Of a stretch of DNA of 64,000 nucleotides, positions 10,797 to 18,396 are shown one piece after another. A model generated the notes under the pieces. The model was not told the origin of the DNA. It was given only the letters and a program-made list of their open reading frames with translations, and did not search any database. Both the position numbers and the translations under genes were made by a program. Position 1 is the stretch's first letter. Each line of letters starts with the position of its first letter. Source of the DNA: Absicoccus porci (lineage in GTDB: Bacteria; Bacillota_I; Bacilli_A; Erysipelotrichales; Erysipelotrichaceae); contig NZ_RJQC01000002.1 of the NCBI RefSeq assembly GCF_003725415.1, positions 156,681 through 220,680 on the forward strand, in the 5' to 3' direction.

Positions 10797-11690
10797 TTAA
10801 TCTTTTGCCTCCTTATGGATACGATGGATGATCCAAATGAACAATAACGAAATCAAGAACAACAATAAGGCCAATGTCCAAAGTGCTGTTTTCAATTCGC
10901 CACCTTCCATCGCATTACCCATTTGGGCAGCAATTTCAGTCGTGATCGTTTTGGATCGTGATAACAGACCATGCGGCATGGCAGTGGTTTGACCAATGAC
11001 CATAGCTACAGCTAATGCTTCACCAAACGCACGAGCTAAACCCATGATAATGGATGAGATGATACCCGATTTTGCGGCTGGAACAATGACACGATAGATG
11101 GCTTGCCAACGTGTTGATCCTAAACCATAGGCGCCATCTCGATTGGTCTTAGGAACTGCAGCAATGGCATCACTTGCCATACTGGTAATCGTTGGGAAAA
11201 TCATTACGGCCAATACCAAGCCAGCCGCTAAGATAGATTGTCCGACTTGTACATGGAAAATGGCTTTGATTGCTGGTACCAATACGGTCAAACCAACCCA
11301 TCCATAGACAACGGATGGAATACCAGCAAATATTTGTACAACAGGGCGGAAGAATTTTTCACCAAACTTTGGTGAAATCTCAGTCATGAAGATAGCAGAT
11401 CCTAAAGATAGTGGGGTGGCAATCAATAGTGCTAAACCACAGGTTGCTAATGAACCACAAATGAAAATCAAAGCACCGACGGTTCCACCACCGCTTGAAT
11501 TATCAACCGGACCCCAATTGGTTGATCCAATGAATTCTGAAAGTGTATGTTTAAATATTAGGAAAGTTCCACTGCCTTTATAAGCAAGAAAGGCCCCTAT
11601 CACCAGGGTCAATCCAATGACGAACACTCCACCAATGGTGGCAAGCCCTCGCCAGGCATATTCTTTGGCAAACATTCCTTTTTGTTTCAT
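10797..11690 (-). CDS. pstC: phosphate ABC transporter permease PstC
   Basis: Second permease subunit of the phosphate importer, 297 residues with six membrane segments. FAGIPSVVYGWVGL and the EAA loop GLGSTRWQAIYRVIVPAA are typical. The frame opens at a TTG at 11708. I chose the ATG at 11690 because AAAGGAG lies 8 bases upstream and overlaps that TTG. A hairpin separates it from pstS. Confidence 0.96.
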   Translation of the reverse strand: MKQKGMFAKEYAWRGLATIGGVFVIGLTLVIGAFLAYKGSGTFLIFKHTLSEFIGSTNWGPVDNSSGGGTVGALIFICGSLATCGLALLIATPLSLGSAIFMTEISPKFGEKFFRPVVQIFAGIPSVVYGWVGLTVLVPAIKAIFHVQVGQSILAAGLVLAVMIFPTITSMASDAIAAVPKTNRDGAYGLGSTRWQAIYRVIVPAAKSGIISSIIMGLARAFGEALAVAMVIGQTTAMPHGLLSRSKTITTEIAAQMGNAMEGGELKTALWTLALLLFLISLLFIWIIHRIHKEAKD

Positions 11691-11710
11691 ATGAATGTCT
11701 CCTTTCAAAA

Positions 11711-11731
11711 ATGAAGCGGGCTAGGCCCGCT
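11711..11731 (-). terminator. pstS-pstC intercistronic hairpin
   Basis: AGCGGGC (11715-11721) and GCCCGCT (11725-11731) form a GC-rich 7-bp stem with a 3-base loop. On the minus strand it is followed by TCATTTTTG. It lies between the pstS stop and the pstC ribosome binding site. Partial termination or 3' stabilisation of pstS mRNA would raise binding protein over permease. Confidence 0.6.
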
Positions 11732-11736
11732 CAATA

Positions 11737-12618
11737 CTAGTGATCTAAGTTTTGCATCTTGCTAACTACGCCATAACCAAGTTTTTCCGTTGTTTTAGCG
11801 AAGTCATCGGATACGATGTATTTAATGAATGCACGATCAGTTTTTGTACCTTTACCTTTGGTGTACATATGTTCGGTTGCCCATACTTTCCAATCACCAC
11901 TGTATGTGTTTTCCAATGTTGGTTCTACACCATCGATTGATACTGTACTTACATCATCATTGTCTACCAAATAACTTAATGCAACATATCCGATTGCACC
12001 TTTTGTATCTGATACGTTTTTCAAAAGGACACCAGAATCATCGGTTTCCATCGATTGATTTTCAGCTTCCGTATTACCGTCTAATGCATATTTTTCAAAG
12101 GTCGCACGTGTTCCTGAAGAAGATGGACGAGTAACTAATACGATGTCTTCATCGGGTCCGCCAACTTCTTTCCAGTTTGTAATCTTTCCTGTGAAGATAT
12201 CGATTAATTGTTGTTTGGATAAATTATCAACGCCACCTTGTTTTATGTCTTTATTAACAATTGGTGCCATTGTAACGATAGCTACTTGATGGTCTTTCAA
12301 TTCCTTGGCTTTATCAGCATCCAATTTGTCTTCGGCAGCTACATCGGAGTTACCAATTGTAACGGTTCCTTCGGATACTTGTTTCAAACCTTCTCCAGAT
12401 CCACCAGCATCTACGGTAATGGATACGTTAGGATATTTTTCAGTGAATTTTTTTGATGCCTCATCTACTAATGGTTTCAATGCAGATGATCCTGCAGCTG
12501 TAATTGTTCCTTCAAAATCACTTGAGCTTGAAGAAGATGATGAACTTCCTCCACCACAACCAGTCAATAGACCAGCTGTCATTGCAGCAGCTAATAATAA
12601 TGAAGCTACTCTTTTCAT
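11737..12618 (-). CDS. pstS: phosphate ABC transporter substrate-binding lipoprotein PstS
   Basis: Extracellular lipid-anchored phosphate-binding protein of 293 residues. The signal peptide ends in lipobox LTGC with Cys21, followed by Gly and a run of nine Ser as a flexible linker. GSSALKPLVDEA and RPSSSGTRATFEKY are phosphate-contact loops of the PstS family. First gene of the pst operon. A TTGACA on the minus strand at 12668-12673 may be the -35; no clear Pho box was identified. Confidence 0.97.
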   Translation of the reverse strand: MKRVASLLLAAAMTAGLLTGCGGGSSSSSSSSSDFEGTITAAGSSALKPLVDEASKKFTEKYPNVSITVDAGGSGEGLKQVSEGTVTIGNSDVAAEDKLDADKAKELKDHQVAIVTMAPIVNKDIKQGGVDNLSKQQLIDIFTGKITNWKEVGGPDEDIVLVTRPSSSGTRATFEKYALDGNTEAENQSMETDDSGVLLKNVSDTKGAIGYVALSYLVDNDDVSTVSIDGVEPTLENTYSGDWKVWATEHMYTKGKGTKTDRAFIKYIVSDDFAKTTEKLGYGVVSKMQNLDH

Positions 12619-12736
12619 ACTGTTTTTTTCCTCCCTGTTTATTTACATCTTCATCCTACTCAATGACTGTCAAGAAAATATGACGGTTGTTTCAAAGATT
12701 TGTAAAGATATGTACAATCATTTTTTACGAAGGCAT

Positions 12737-12762
12737 AAAAAAAAGCCCTTATAAAAGGGCTT
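12737..12762 (-). terminator. intrinsic terminator after rplL
   Basis: AAGCCCTT (12743-12750) pairs with AAGGGCTT (12755-12762) around a 4-base loop, followed on the minus strand by a T run. It lies 15 bp beyond the rplL stop and separates the ribosomal operon from pstS. Confidence 0.92.
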
Positions 12763-12776
12763 GCGTATAAGTGAAA

Positions 12777-13145
12777 TTACTTAACTTCAACAGTTGCTCC
12801 AGCTTCAACCAATTTGTTTTTGATTTCTTCAGCTTCTTCTGGATCAATGTTTTCTTTGATTGCACTTGGAGCAGCATCAACCAATTTCTTAGCATCAACT
12901 AATCCTAAACCAGTGATTTCACGTACGGCTTTGATGACTTTAACTTTTGTTTGTCCAATGTCAGTCAAAGTTACAGTTACTTCGCTTGGTCCTTCATCAG
13001 CAGCTTCGGCTGCAGCAGGTGCAGCAACAGCAGCAGCAGCGACAACACCAAATTTGTCTTCGATTGCTTTTACCAAGTCATTTAATTCTAAAATAGTAGC
13101 TTCTTCTAAGTAAGCTAAAATATCTTCTTGTGTCAATTTTGCCAT
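12777..13145 (-). CDS. rplL: 50S ribosomal protein L7/L12
   Basis: Stalk protein of 122 residues that recruits translation GTPases. [15 protein letters not shown] is the dimerisation domain, an Ala-rich hinge follows near residues 36-50, and the C-terminal [20 protein letters not shown] domain is complete. The start at 13145 has AGGAGG; the longer open frame to 13244 overlaps rplJ in another frame. It is the last gene of rplK-rplA-rplJ-rplL. Confidence 0.98.
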   Translation of the reverse strand: MAKLTQEDILAYLEEATILELNDLVKAIEDKFGVVAAAAVAAPAAAEAADEGPSEVTVTLTDIGQTKVKVIKAVREITGLGLVDAKKLVDAAPSAIKENIDPEEAEEIKNKLVEAGATVEVK

Positions 13146-13161
13146 GATTTGTTCCTCCTCA

Positions 13162-13731
13162 TTATTCAGCAGCTGCTTCGGCTGGTGCTTCTTCAGCTGG
13201 GGTAGCAGGTGCATCTTCTGCAGCTGCTTCTTTGACAGTTCCATTTTCTTTTGCTTCTGCTAATGCCTTAACTGTCATAGCGAATTTGATAACTGGGGCA
13301 TTTAATGTAGAAGCAAAGCGTGCCAACATACCTTCTTTGTTAGGTAATGCAGACAATTGTTTGATAACATCTTCGTCGACCATTTTTCCGTCAACGATTC
13401 CTGTTTTTAAAACCAATTTTTCGTGATCTTTCGCAAATTTTGCTAAAACACGAGCTGGTGCAACAGGGTCTTTACCAAAAGCTAAGGCGTTTGGTCCGAC
13501 TAAAACCTTGCTAAAATCATCATAACCTAATTTTTCAGCAGCACGACGAGATACGGCGTTTTTGCAAACTTCGAAATCTACATCTTCTGCACGTAAGTTA
13601 CGACGAAGTTCAGTGGCTTCAGCAACAGTTAATCCACGATACTCAACCAAAACGATAGAGCTAGCTGCTTCCATCTTTTCAGCAAGAGCATTGACCTTGG
13701 CTTCTTTTTGAGCAAGTACATCCTTGTTCAT
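13162..13731 (-). CDS. rplJ: 50S ribosomal protein L10
   Basis: Base of the L7/L12 stalk, 189 residues. The family core [19 protein letters not shown] is present. The C terminus is an unusual Ala/Glu/Pro-rich tail (residues about 165-189) of low complexity. The start [13 protein letters not shown] at 13731 follows GAGGTGG; the frame opens further upstream, but that part lies in the leader. L10 with L7/L12 normally represses its own mRNA through the leader. Confidence 0.97.
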   Translation of the reverse strand: MNKDVLAQKEAKVNALAEKMEAASSIVLVEYRGLTVAEATELRRNLRAEDVDFEVCKNAVSRRAAEKLGYDDFSKVLVGPNALAFGKDPVAPARVLAKFAKDHEKLVLKTGIVDGKMVDEDVIKQLSALPNKEGMLARFASTLNAPVIKFAMTVKALAEAKENGTVKEAAAEDAPATPAEEAPAEAAAE

Positions 13732-13923
13732 TTGGTCCACCTCTTCTTTCTTTATTGCCACAATATTCAAAGAAAAAGCCCGTACCAAAGCACGGGCTAT
13801 AAATGAGCATCTTAAAACATATGCATCAACCCTAGGTAACATAATTAAGTCTTTTGACCGTTACTGTCTTTGGAATATTGATAACAAGCGAATTTTAAAT
13901 CGTTCTTTACAATTTGTCAACTA
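13732..13923 (-). ncRNA. L10 leader with attenuator hairpin
   Basis: A 192-bp untranslated stretch between rplA and rplJ. AGCCCGT (13777-13783) pairs with ACGGGCT (13792-13798), followed on the minus strand by TTTTCTTTG, which makes a terminator-like attenuator. Upstream of it the RNA contains a CUUAAU...ACCUAGGG stretch resembling the L10-binding part of Firmicute rplJ leaders. Position and terminator are seen; the L10-binding role is known for this location and inferred here. Confidence 0.7.
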
Positions 13924-14607
13924 TTATTCCATAGTAATATGGATAGCTGGACCCATTGTAGAAGTTAATACACAGTTACGCATATACGTACCCTTTACAG
14001 TCGAAGGACGCGCTTTTACGATACGTGTATAGATAGCATTGAAGTTTTCAACGATTTGAGCTTCTTCAAAGCTTACTTTACCAATCATGATGTTCAAGTT
14101 TCCATCACGATCGACACGGTATGTTACTTTACCTTTTTTGATTTCATCAACAGCATTCGCAACATCCATTGTTACTGTACCACTCTTAGGGTTTGGCATT
14201 AATCCTTTAGGACCCAATACACGTCCCAAACGACCTAATTTACCCATCAAGTTTGGTGTTGCAACCAATACGTCAAAATCAAACCATCCACCAGAAATCT
14301 GGTCGATCAATTCTTGTCCACCTACAAAGTCAGCACCAGCATCTTGGGCTTCTTTGGCTTTGTCGCCTTCCGCAACAACGGCAACTTTTTGTGTTTTTCC
14401 AGTTCCATTTGGTAAAACCAAGGCACCACGAATCAATTGATCCGCATGACGAGGGTCTACATTTAAATTGAAACATACTTCCACAGATTCATCCATTTTA
14501 GATGAAGCTGTTTTCTTTAATAAAGCCACTGCTTCGTCGATTGTATATTTTTTCGAAGAATCAACCAATTTAGCAGCTTCTTGATAACGTTTACTTCTCT
14601 TTGCCAT
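13924..14607 (-). CDS. rplA: 50S ribosomal protein L1
   Basis: 23S rRNA-binding protein of the L1 stalk, 227 residues. [11 protein letters not shown] and [17 protein letters not shown] are family hallmarks. It lies 14 bp after rplK. L1 usually represses the rplK-rplA mRNA; a candidate site is in the rplK leader. Confidence 0.98.
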   Translation of the reverse strand: MAKRSKRYQEAAKLVDSSKKYTIDEAVALLKKTASSKMDESVEVCFNLNVDPRHADQLIRGALVLPNGTGKTQKVAVVAEGDKAKEAQDAGADFVGGQELIDQISGGWFDFDVLVATPNLMGKLGRLGRVLGPKGLMPNPKSGTVTMDVANAVDEIKKGKVTYRVDRDGNLNIMIGKVSFEEAQIVENFNAIYTRIVKARPSTVKGTYMRNCVLTSTMGPAIHITME

Positions 14608-14621
14608 ATTGATTTATCCTC

Positions 14622-15047
14622 CTATTCAAATCCTTCAATTTTGATTCCCATATTACGTGCAGTTCCAGCAACGATACGCATTGCAGCTTCTACATCGTTG
14701 GCATTCAAATCTGGCATCTTGTATTCGGCAATTTCTTTTAATTGATCAACAGAAATTGTACCAGCTACTTGTTTCTGATCTCCAGATGCTTTTTGAATGT
14801 TAGCAGCTTTCTTTAACATTTGAGCTGCAGGTGTTGTTTTTGTAACAAAATCAAAACTCTTGTCTTCATATGCTGTAATTACTACAGGGACAATTTCGCC
14901 ACGACGATCTTTTGTTGCATCATTGAATGCAGTACAGAACTGAGGCATGTTGATTCCAGCACTTGCCAATGCAGGTCCTGGTTTTGCTTGTCCGGCCATG
15001 AATTGCAATTTGCAGATTTTTACTACTTTTGCTTTCTTTTTTGCCAT
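14622..15047 (-). CDS. rplK: 50S ribosomal protein L11
   Basis: GTPase-centre protein of 141 residues. KLQFMAGQAKPGPALASAGI is the conserved N-terminal domain with the proline hinge, and the C-terminal rRNA-binding domain ends in ARNMGIKIEGFE. First gene of the operon, with AGGAGG before the ATG. Neither secE nor nusG lies upstream; instead a divergent tRNA-Glu gene starts within 180 bp. Confidence 0.98.
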   Translation of the reverse strand: MAKKKAKVVKICKLQFMAGQAKPGPALASAGINMPQFCTAFNDATKDRRGEIVPVVITAYEDKSFDFVTKTTPAAQMLKKAANIQKASGDQKQVAGTISVDQLKEIAEYKMPDLNANDVEAAMRIVAGTARNMGIKIEGFE

Positions 15048-15078
15048 AAGACTTCCTCCTATATTTATGTCTTATGCA

Positions 15079-15112
15079 GTGGTCATAATGAGTGTTGGCA
15101 TCACTCTGCCAC
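15079..15112 (-). promoter_or_regulatory. candidate L1-binding stem-loop in rplK leader
   Basis: Within the predicted 70-base rplK leader, GTGG pairs with CCAC (15109-15112 with 15079-15082) and GAGTG with CACTC (15102-15106 with 15090-15094). An asymmetric internal loop separates the stems. L1 sites on L11-operon mRNAs have this general shape; assignment is inference. Confidence 0.4.
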
Positions 15113-15124
15113 GCATACTCACTA

Positions 15125-15153
15125 ATAATAGGTGAATCATCCAAAAAACGCAA
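15125..15153 (-). promoter_or_regulatory. rplK operon promoter
   Basis: On the minus strand TTGCGT (15148-15153) and TATTAT (15125-15130) are separated by 17 bp, giving a start near 15118 and a leader of about 70 bases. Confidence 0.65.
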
Positions 15154-15173
15154 CTCTTTTTTTGATTTTTTAC

Positions 15174-15202
15174 TTGCACACCCTAAAAAGTCATGCTATA
15201 GT
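15174..15202 (+). promoter_or_regulatory. promoter of tRNA-Glu copy 1
   Basis: TTGCAC (15174-15179) and TATAGT (15197-15202) with a 17-bp spacer, 18 bp before the mature tRNA. It is divergent from the rplK promoter 20 bp away. Confidence 0.75.
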
Positions 15203-15220
15203 GTATTAGCACTTAAACAT

Positions 15221-15296
15221 GGCACGTTGGAGAAACGGTTAACTCACATGCCTTTCACGCATGCATTCACGGGTTCGAATCCCGTACGTGTCACCA
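15221..15296 (+). tRNA. tRNA-Glu (anticodon TTC), copy 1
   Basis: Mature tRNA of 76 bases with encoded CCA. Acceptor GGCACGT pairs with ACGTGTC, and the anticodon stem CATGC/GCATG encloses CTTTCAC with anticodon TTC. The T-arm carries GGTTCGAATCC. It is identical to the second copy at 16255-16330. Confidence 0.96.
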
Positions 15297-15306
15297 TTTA
15301 TACATA

Positions 15307-15328
15307 ACGCACTTCGGTGCGTTTTTTT
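15307..15328 (+). terminator. terminator of tRNA-Glu copy 1
   Basis: ACGCAC (15307-15312), loop TTCG, GTGCGT (15317-15322), then a T run. The same hairpin follows the second tRNA-Glu. Confidence 0.9.
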
Positions 15329-15365
15329 ATTATCCAATATATAATATATATAGGTGGTGATCCTT

Positions 15366-16061
15366 ATGATTTATGTAACCGGTGATATCCATGCATGGAT
15401 CGATATTCGAAAATTGAAAAGATGTCCAGCTAAATCCAATGATACACTAATTATTTGTGGTGATTTTGGCTTGATTTGGGATGCCTTACCAAGCAGAGAA
15501 GAAAAATACTGGTTGGAATGGTTGCATAAAAAGCCTTGGACCACATTATTTGTCGATGGCAATCATGAAAACTTTAATCGTTTGGAAACCTATCCCAAAG
15601 AAGAAAAGTATCATGGAATAGTTCAAACCATTTATCCGGACATCTATCATTTATTACGTGGTGAGATTTATACCATTGAAGATAAAACCATCTTTACGTT
15701 TGGTGATGCTTTTAGTCATGATCGAGACTATCGCATCGAAGGAAGAAGCTGGTGGCAACAAGAACTTCCTACCCAAGCCGAATGTCAACACGGACTGGAT
15801 ATGTTAGAAAAGTATAATAATACAGTCGATATCATCATTACGCATGATGCTCCAAAAAGCATTGCCTTACGACATGGTTTTAATCGTGAAGCCATGGATA
15901 ATGGCTATGCATCCAATCGAGTGAATATTTTAACGTATCTTGAACAAATATATGGAAGAGTTACCTATAAGCAATGGTATTGCGGTCATTATCATATCGA
16001 TGAAGATGATTCTCCTTCTTTCCATTTCTTATATCAAGATATCATTCCCATTCTATGTTAG
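15366..16061 (+). CDS. metallophosphoesterase (calcineurin-like)
   Basis: Soluble binuclear-metal phosphoesterase of 231 residues. Metal-site motifs appear in order: GDIHAW near residue 6, GDFGLIWD near 31, GNHEN near 62, THDA near 158 and GHYHID near the C terminus. The frame also offers GTG at 15354, but the ATG at 15366 is spaced properly from AGGTGGTG. It stands between two identical tRNA-Glu genes. The substrate is unknown; it resembles small phage- or bacterial-type Ser/Thr phosphatases or nucleotide phosphoesterases. Confidence 0.85.
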   Translation: MIYVTGDIHAWIDIRKLKRCPAKSNDTLIICGDFGLIWDALPSREEKYWLEWLHKKPWTTLFVDGNHENFNRLETYPKEEKYHGIVQTIYPDIYHLLRGEIYTIEDKTIFTFGDAFSHDRDYRIEGRSWWQQELPTQAECQHGLDMLEKYNNTVDIIITHDAPKSIALRHGFNREAMDNGYASNRVNILTYLEQIYGRVTYKQWYCGHYHIDEDDSPSFHFLYQDIIPILC

Positions 16062-16064
16062 AAT

Positions 16065-16208
16065 ATGTTCATGTTTACATATATATTTGCGATCCTCTTA
16101 CTATTTATTCTCATTGGCTTGATCAAGATTGGTTGGAAGATTTTTAAATTCTGTCTCTATATTTGGCTAATCGTTTTACTTGTTGGCTTATTTCTATCAT
16201 TTTTTTAG
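16065..16208 (+). CDS. small hydrophobic protein (47 aa), candidate
   Basis: An ATG frame of 47 codons starts 3 bp after the metallophosphoesterase stop. It encodes almost only hydrophobic residues in two stretches (about residues 3-23 and 29-47) separated by KIGWKIFK, so it could be a two-span membrane peptide. No convincing ribosome binding site is seen; coupling to the upstream stop would be needed. The function is not recognised and it may be a chance frame. Confidence 0.4.
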   Translation: MFMFTYIFAILLLFILIGLIKIGWKIFKFCLYIWLIVLLVGLFLSFF

Positions 16209-16215
16209 ATTGTGG

Positions 16216-16244
16216 TTGCATCTCGATTCGAACCGTGGTATTAT
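16216..16244 (+). promoter_or_regulatory. promoter of tRNA-Glu copy 2
   Basis: TTGCAT (16216-16221) and TATTAT (16239-16244) with a 17-bp spacer, 10 bp before the tRNA. It differs in sequence from the promoter of copy 1. Confidence 0.7.
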
Positions 16245-16254
16245 GCTTGAGCAC

Positions 16255-16330
16255 GGCACGTTGGAGAAACGGTTAACTCACATGCCTTTCACGCATGCAT
16301 TCACGGGTTCGAATCCCGTACGTGTCACCA
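16255..16330 (+). tRNA. tRNA-Glu (anticodon TTC), copy 2
   Basis: 76 bases identical to copy 1, including the encoded CCA and anticodon TTC. It lies 1,034 bp from copy 1 in the same orientation, with its own promoter and an identical terminator stem. Confidence 0.96.
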
Positions 16331-16340
16331 TTGAAAAGAT

Positions 16341-16363
16341 ACGCACTTCGGTGCGTTTTTTTT
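16341..16363 (+). terminator. terminator of tRNA-Glu copy 2
   Basis: ACGCAC (16341-16346), loop TTCG, GTGCGT (16351-16356), then a long T run. Confidence 0.9.
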
Positions 16364-16365
16364 AT

Positions 16366-16392
16366 GTTAAAAAGGCATCTTCATGGATGCCT
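16366..16392 (-). terminator. terminator of the GntR gene
   Basis: AGGCATC (16373-16379) pairs with GATGCCT (16386-16392), and the minus strand then reads TTTTTAAC. The stem overlaps the GntR stop codon. Confidence 0.7.
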
Positions 16393-17131
16393 ATTCTTCA
16401 TTTGAAGTAGTGATGCAGTAGGAATATAAATCACCACGAAAATAGCACTTCGATAATTCAACCAGTTTATGATCTTCACTATATCCAATTCGCGAACGAT
16501 ATAAGATTGGCTGTGTTTTAGAGATATTCAAAGCTTCTACCGTTTCTTCATTGGGTAATTCCGCACGGATCTTCTCCACGATATGGGTTGGTACTCCAGA
16601 ACCAGTATAATCGAGGATCTCATAAATGGAGTTGCGAATACGTTCGGGATCCATTGGTAAATGTGTTTCTAATGGATAATAGCTCACCATATAGACGATC
16701 TTGATATCATCGGCCGTACGTACACGTCGTACACAATACATCAATTCATCCGTGGAAGCATTAAATTCCTGTGCCGTATCCTTATCCAAATATTCTTTTG
16801 TGATACTGACAGAACTGGTACCTGGCACCCGTCCTGCTGCTTCCATTTCTTGTGTAAAACTGGATACATGCATCAAATCTTCTTCAATGCCTGGCCGCCA
16901 AATCACAAACGTTCCCTTACCACGTCCTCGTTTGACCATTCCTTCTTTTTCTAGATCCAGAATGGCTTGTCGAGCCGTGATTCTTGAGACATTATATTTT
17001 TGTTGGATCTCTAATTCACTTTCAATGCGATCGCCTAATTTTAGATCGCCATTCAATATTTTATGCCGATAAATATCTTTAATTTGAATATATAGCGCTT
17101 TGGCTCCTTTTTCCGTATTTAAATGTTCCAT
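16391..17131 (-). CDS. GntR family regulator with UTRA domain
   Basis: DNA-binding repressor of 246 residues. An N-terminal winged helix (about residues 10-75: ALYIQIKDIYRHKI, KYNVSRITARQAI, GRGKGTFV) is followed by a HutC/UTRA-type ligand domain ending near YCITTSNEE. Such proteins often sense sugar or amino-sugar metabolites. The ATG at 17131 has AAAGGTGA 5 bp upstream. An alternative ATG at 17149 overlaps the upstream stop as ATGA but lacks a ribosome site. No obvious target transporter is adjacent, so the regulated pathway is unknown. Confidence 0.88.
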   Translation of the reverse strand: MEHLNTEKGAKALYIQIKDIYRHKILNGDLKLGDRIESELEIQQKYNVSRITARQAILDLEKEGMVKRGRGKGTFVIWRPGIEEDLMHVSSFTQEMEAAGRVPGTSSVSITKEYLDKDTAQEFNASTDELMYCVRRVRTADDIKIVYMVSYYPLETHLPMDPERIRNSIYEILDYTGSGVPTHIVEKIRAELPNEETVEALNISKTQPILYRSRIGYSEDHKLVELSKCYFRGDLYSYCITTSNEE

Positions 17132-17145
17132 ATGACTCACCTTTG

Positions 17146-17781
17146 TCATATTGTATCATTTATTTTAGTACTTTGTCTTCTCTTTTTATCAATTTCGATC
17201 CATTCATCCAAAGTCATTGGTTGATAATCCGAATACATACAAAAACAATTAATGATCTGACATGGAATATGTTCTTTACCGCCACCAATCGCATCATGCC
17301 ATTGGCGATGGACATAATCTTGATACGCGTCTAAAATTGGTTGATCCTGGGTATTATGAATATGCCCATGCAACATATATGTCTTGGCTTGGCCATCTTC
17401 ACTTTTTCGATATTGCCCATTGTAACAAGCAATCGGATAATGACACAAAATCACCTTGCGTTTATTATCATTCAACTCTTTATAGGTTTCAATCCAGTCA
17501 AATTGACTTCGATCAAATTGTTTGTCATCTAAAAAATAGTCATGATTTCCCCGAATCATAAATAAGTGTCCTTGGAGCTGATCGAGGATCTGCTGGGTCT
17601 GGGCCAAATTTCCCCAAGATAAATCACCTAAGATCACGACTTCGTCATTTTTTCTTACTTTTTTATTCCATTGTTCGATCATATACTCATTCATTGATTC
17701 CACGCTATCAAAGCCACGACAATCCATATGATCCAATAGTGCTTTATGATAAAAATGACAATCTGCTATATAATAACGCAT
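17146..17781 (-). CDS. metallophosphoesterase
   Basis: Second calcineurin-like phosphoesterase, 211 residues. Motifs: ADCHFYH near residue 6, GDLSWGN near 52, GNHDYF near 78, CHYPI near 113 and HGHIHN near 137. It resembles phage-derived or YfcE-like small phosphoesterases rather than the 15366 gene. It ends 14 bp before the GntR start and may share its transcript. A terminator hairpin lies just upstream. Confidence 0.85.
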   Translation of the reverse strand: MRYYIADCHFYHKALLDHMDCRGFDSVESMNEYMIEQWNKKVRKNDEVVILGDLSWGNLAQTQQILDQLQGHLFMIRGNHDYFLDDKQFDRSQFDWIETYKELNDNKRKVILCHYPIACYNGQYRKSEDGQAKTYMLHGHIHNTQDQPILDAYQDYVHRQWHDAIGGGKEHIPCQIINCFCMYSDYQPMTLDEWIEIDKKRRQSTKINDTI

Positions 17782-17790
17782 ACGCCCTCC

Positions 17791-17814
17791 ACGAAAAAAG
17801 CGGCTTGGCCGCTT
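17791..17814 (-). terminator. terminator after YehR-like lipoprotein gene
   Basis: AAGCGGC (17798-17804) pairs with GCCGCTT (17808-17814), followed on the minus strand by TTTTTTCG. It includes the end of the lipoprotein stop codon. Confidence 0.85.
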
Positions 17815-18328
17815 AACTACTCACCTTACATGCATATCCATCAGCCTTATACGCTTTCATGGTCTTCTTTAAAGAAACAACTTGATTTCCTTTTGTTCCC
17901 TTACTTAAAAGTCCGGCATCGACTAACTCATCGAAATTCGCTTCTTTAAAATTGATCGTTGTCGTAATTTCAACTTTCGAATCCATCAAAGTACCTGTGA
18001 CAGATACACCCTTCAAATCTTTATATTTATCTTGTAAAGATTGATTGATCGAATCTTGAATTTTATTTTTATCCATATCATCACTGATGGAAATACCCAT
18101 CTCATCGAACGTCAAAAAAGAGACTTGTTTCATACTTTGAATCGCATCCCCCTTTACTTCTAATGTGATATTTTCTTCATTATCTCCTGTACATACGACT
18201 GTTTTTTTCGTCGTTTCTTCTTCGGTCTTTGAAACCGGTGCCTTGCTCGTATCATTATGGATGATATCGCTGATTCGTGCACAACCACTCAATAGAACCA
18301 ACAGACATAAAAATAAATATTTTTTCAT
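17813..18328 (-). CDS. YehR-like (DUF1307) lipoprotein
   Basis: Secreted lipoprotein of 171 residues. The signal peptide MKKYLFLCLLVLLSGC ends in a lipobox with Cys16. The mature part has the DUF1307/YehR pattern: a charged linker, then TFDEMGIS, KDLKGVSVTG and INFKEANFDEL. The frame extends to 18382, but the ATG at 18328 has AGAGGAAA and starts the signal peptide. Function unknown in the family. Terminators lie on both sides, so it is a single-gene unit. Confidence 0.8.
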   Translation of the reverse strand: MKKYLFLCLLVLLSGCARISDIIHNDTSKAPVSKTEEETTKKTVVCTGDNEENITLEVKGDAIQSMKQVSFLTFDEMGISISDDMDKNKIQDSINQSLQDKYKDLKGVSVTGTLMDSKVEITTTINFKEANFDELVDAGLLSKGTKGNQVVSLKKTMKAYKADGYACKVSS

Positions 18329-18363
18329 ATTCGTTTCCTCTAAATGTAACTCAATTCTAACAT

Positions 18364-18396
18364 AAAAAGACGAATCAACCAAATTGGCGATTCGTC
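18364..18396 (-). terminator. terminator after the aminotransferase gene
   Basis: GACGAATC (18369-18376) pairs with GATTCGTC (18389-18396), followed on the minus strand by TTTTTATG. It overlaps the last codons of the aminotransferase. Confidence 0.75.

Noticed and set aside
16222..16238. Minus-strand tRNA T-arm-like GGTTCGAA before tRNA-Glu copy 2
   Set aside because: The flanking bases do not pair as a T-stem and no acceptor or anticodon arm can be built; it lies inside the tRNA promoter spacer.
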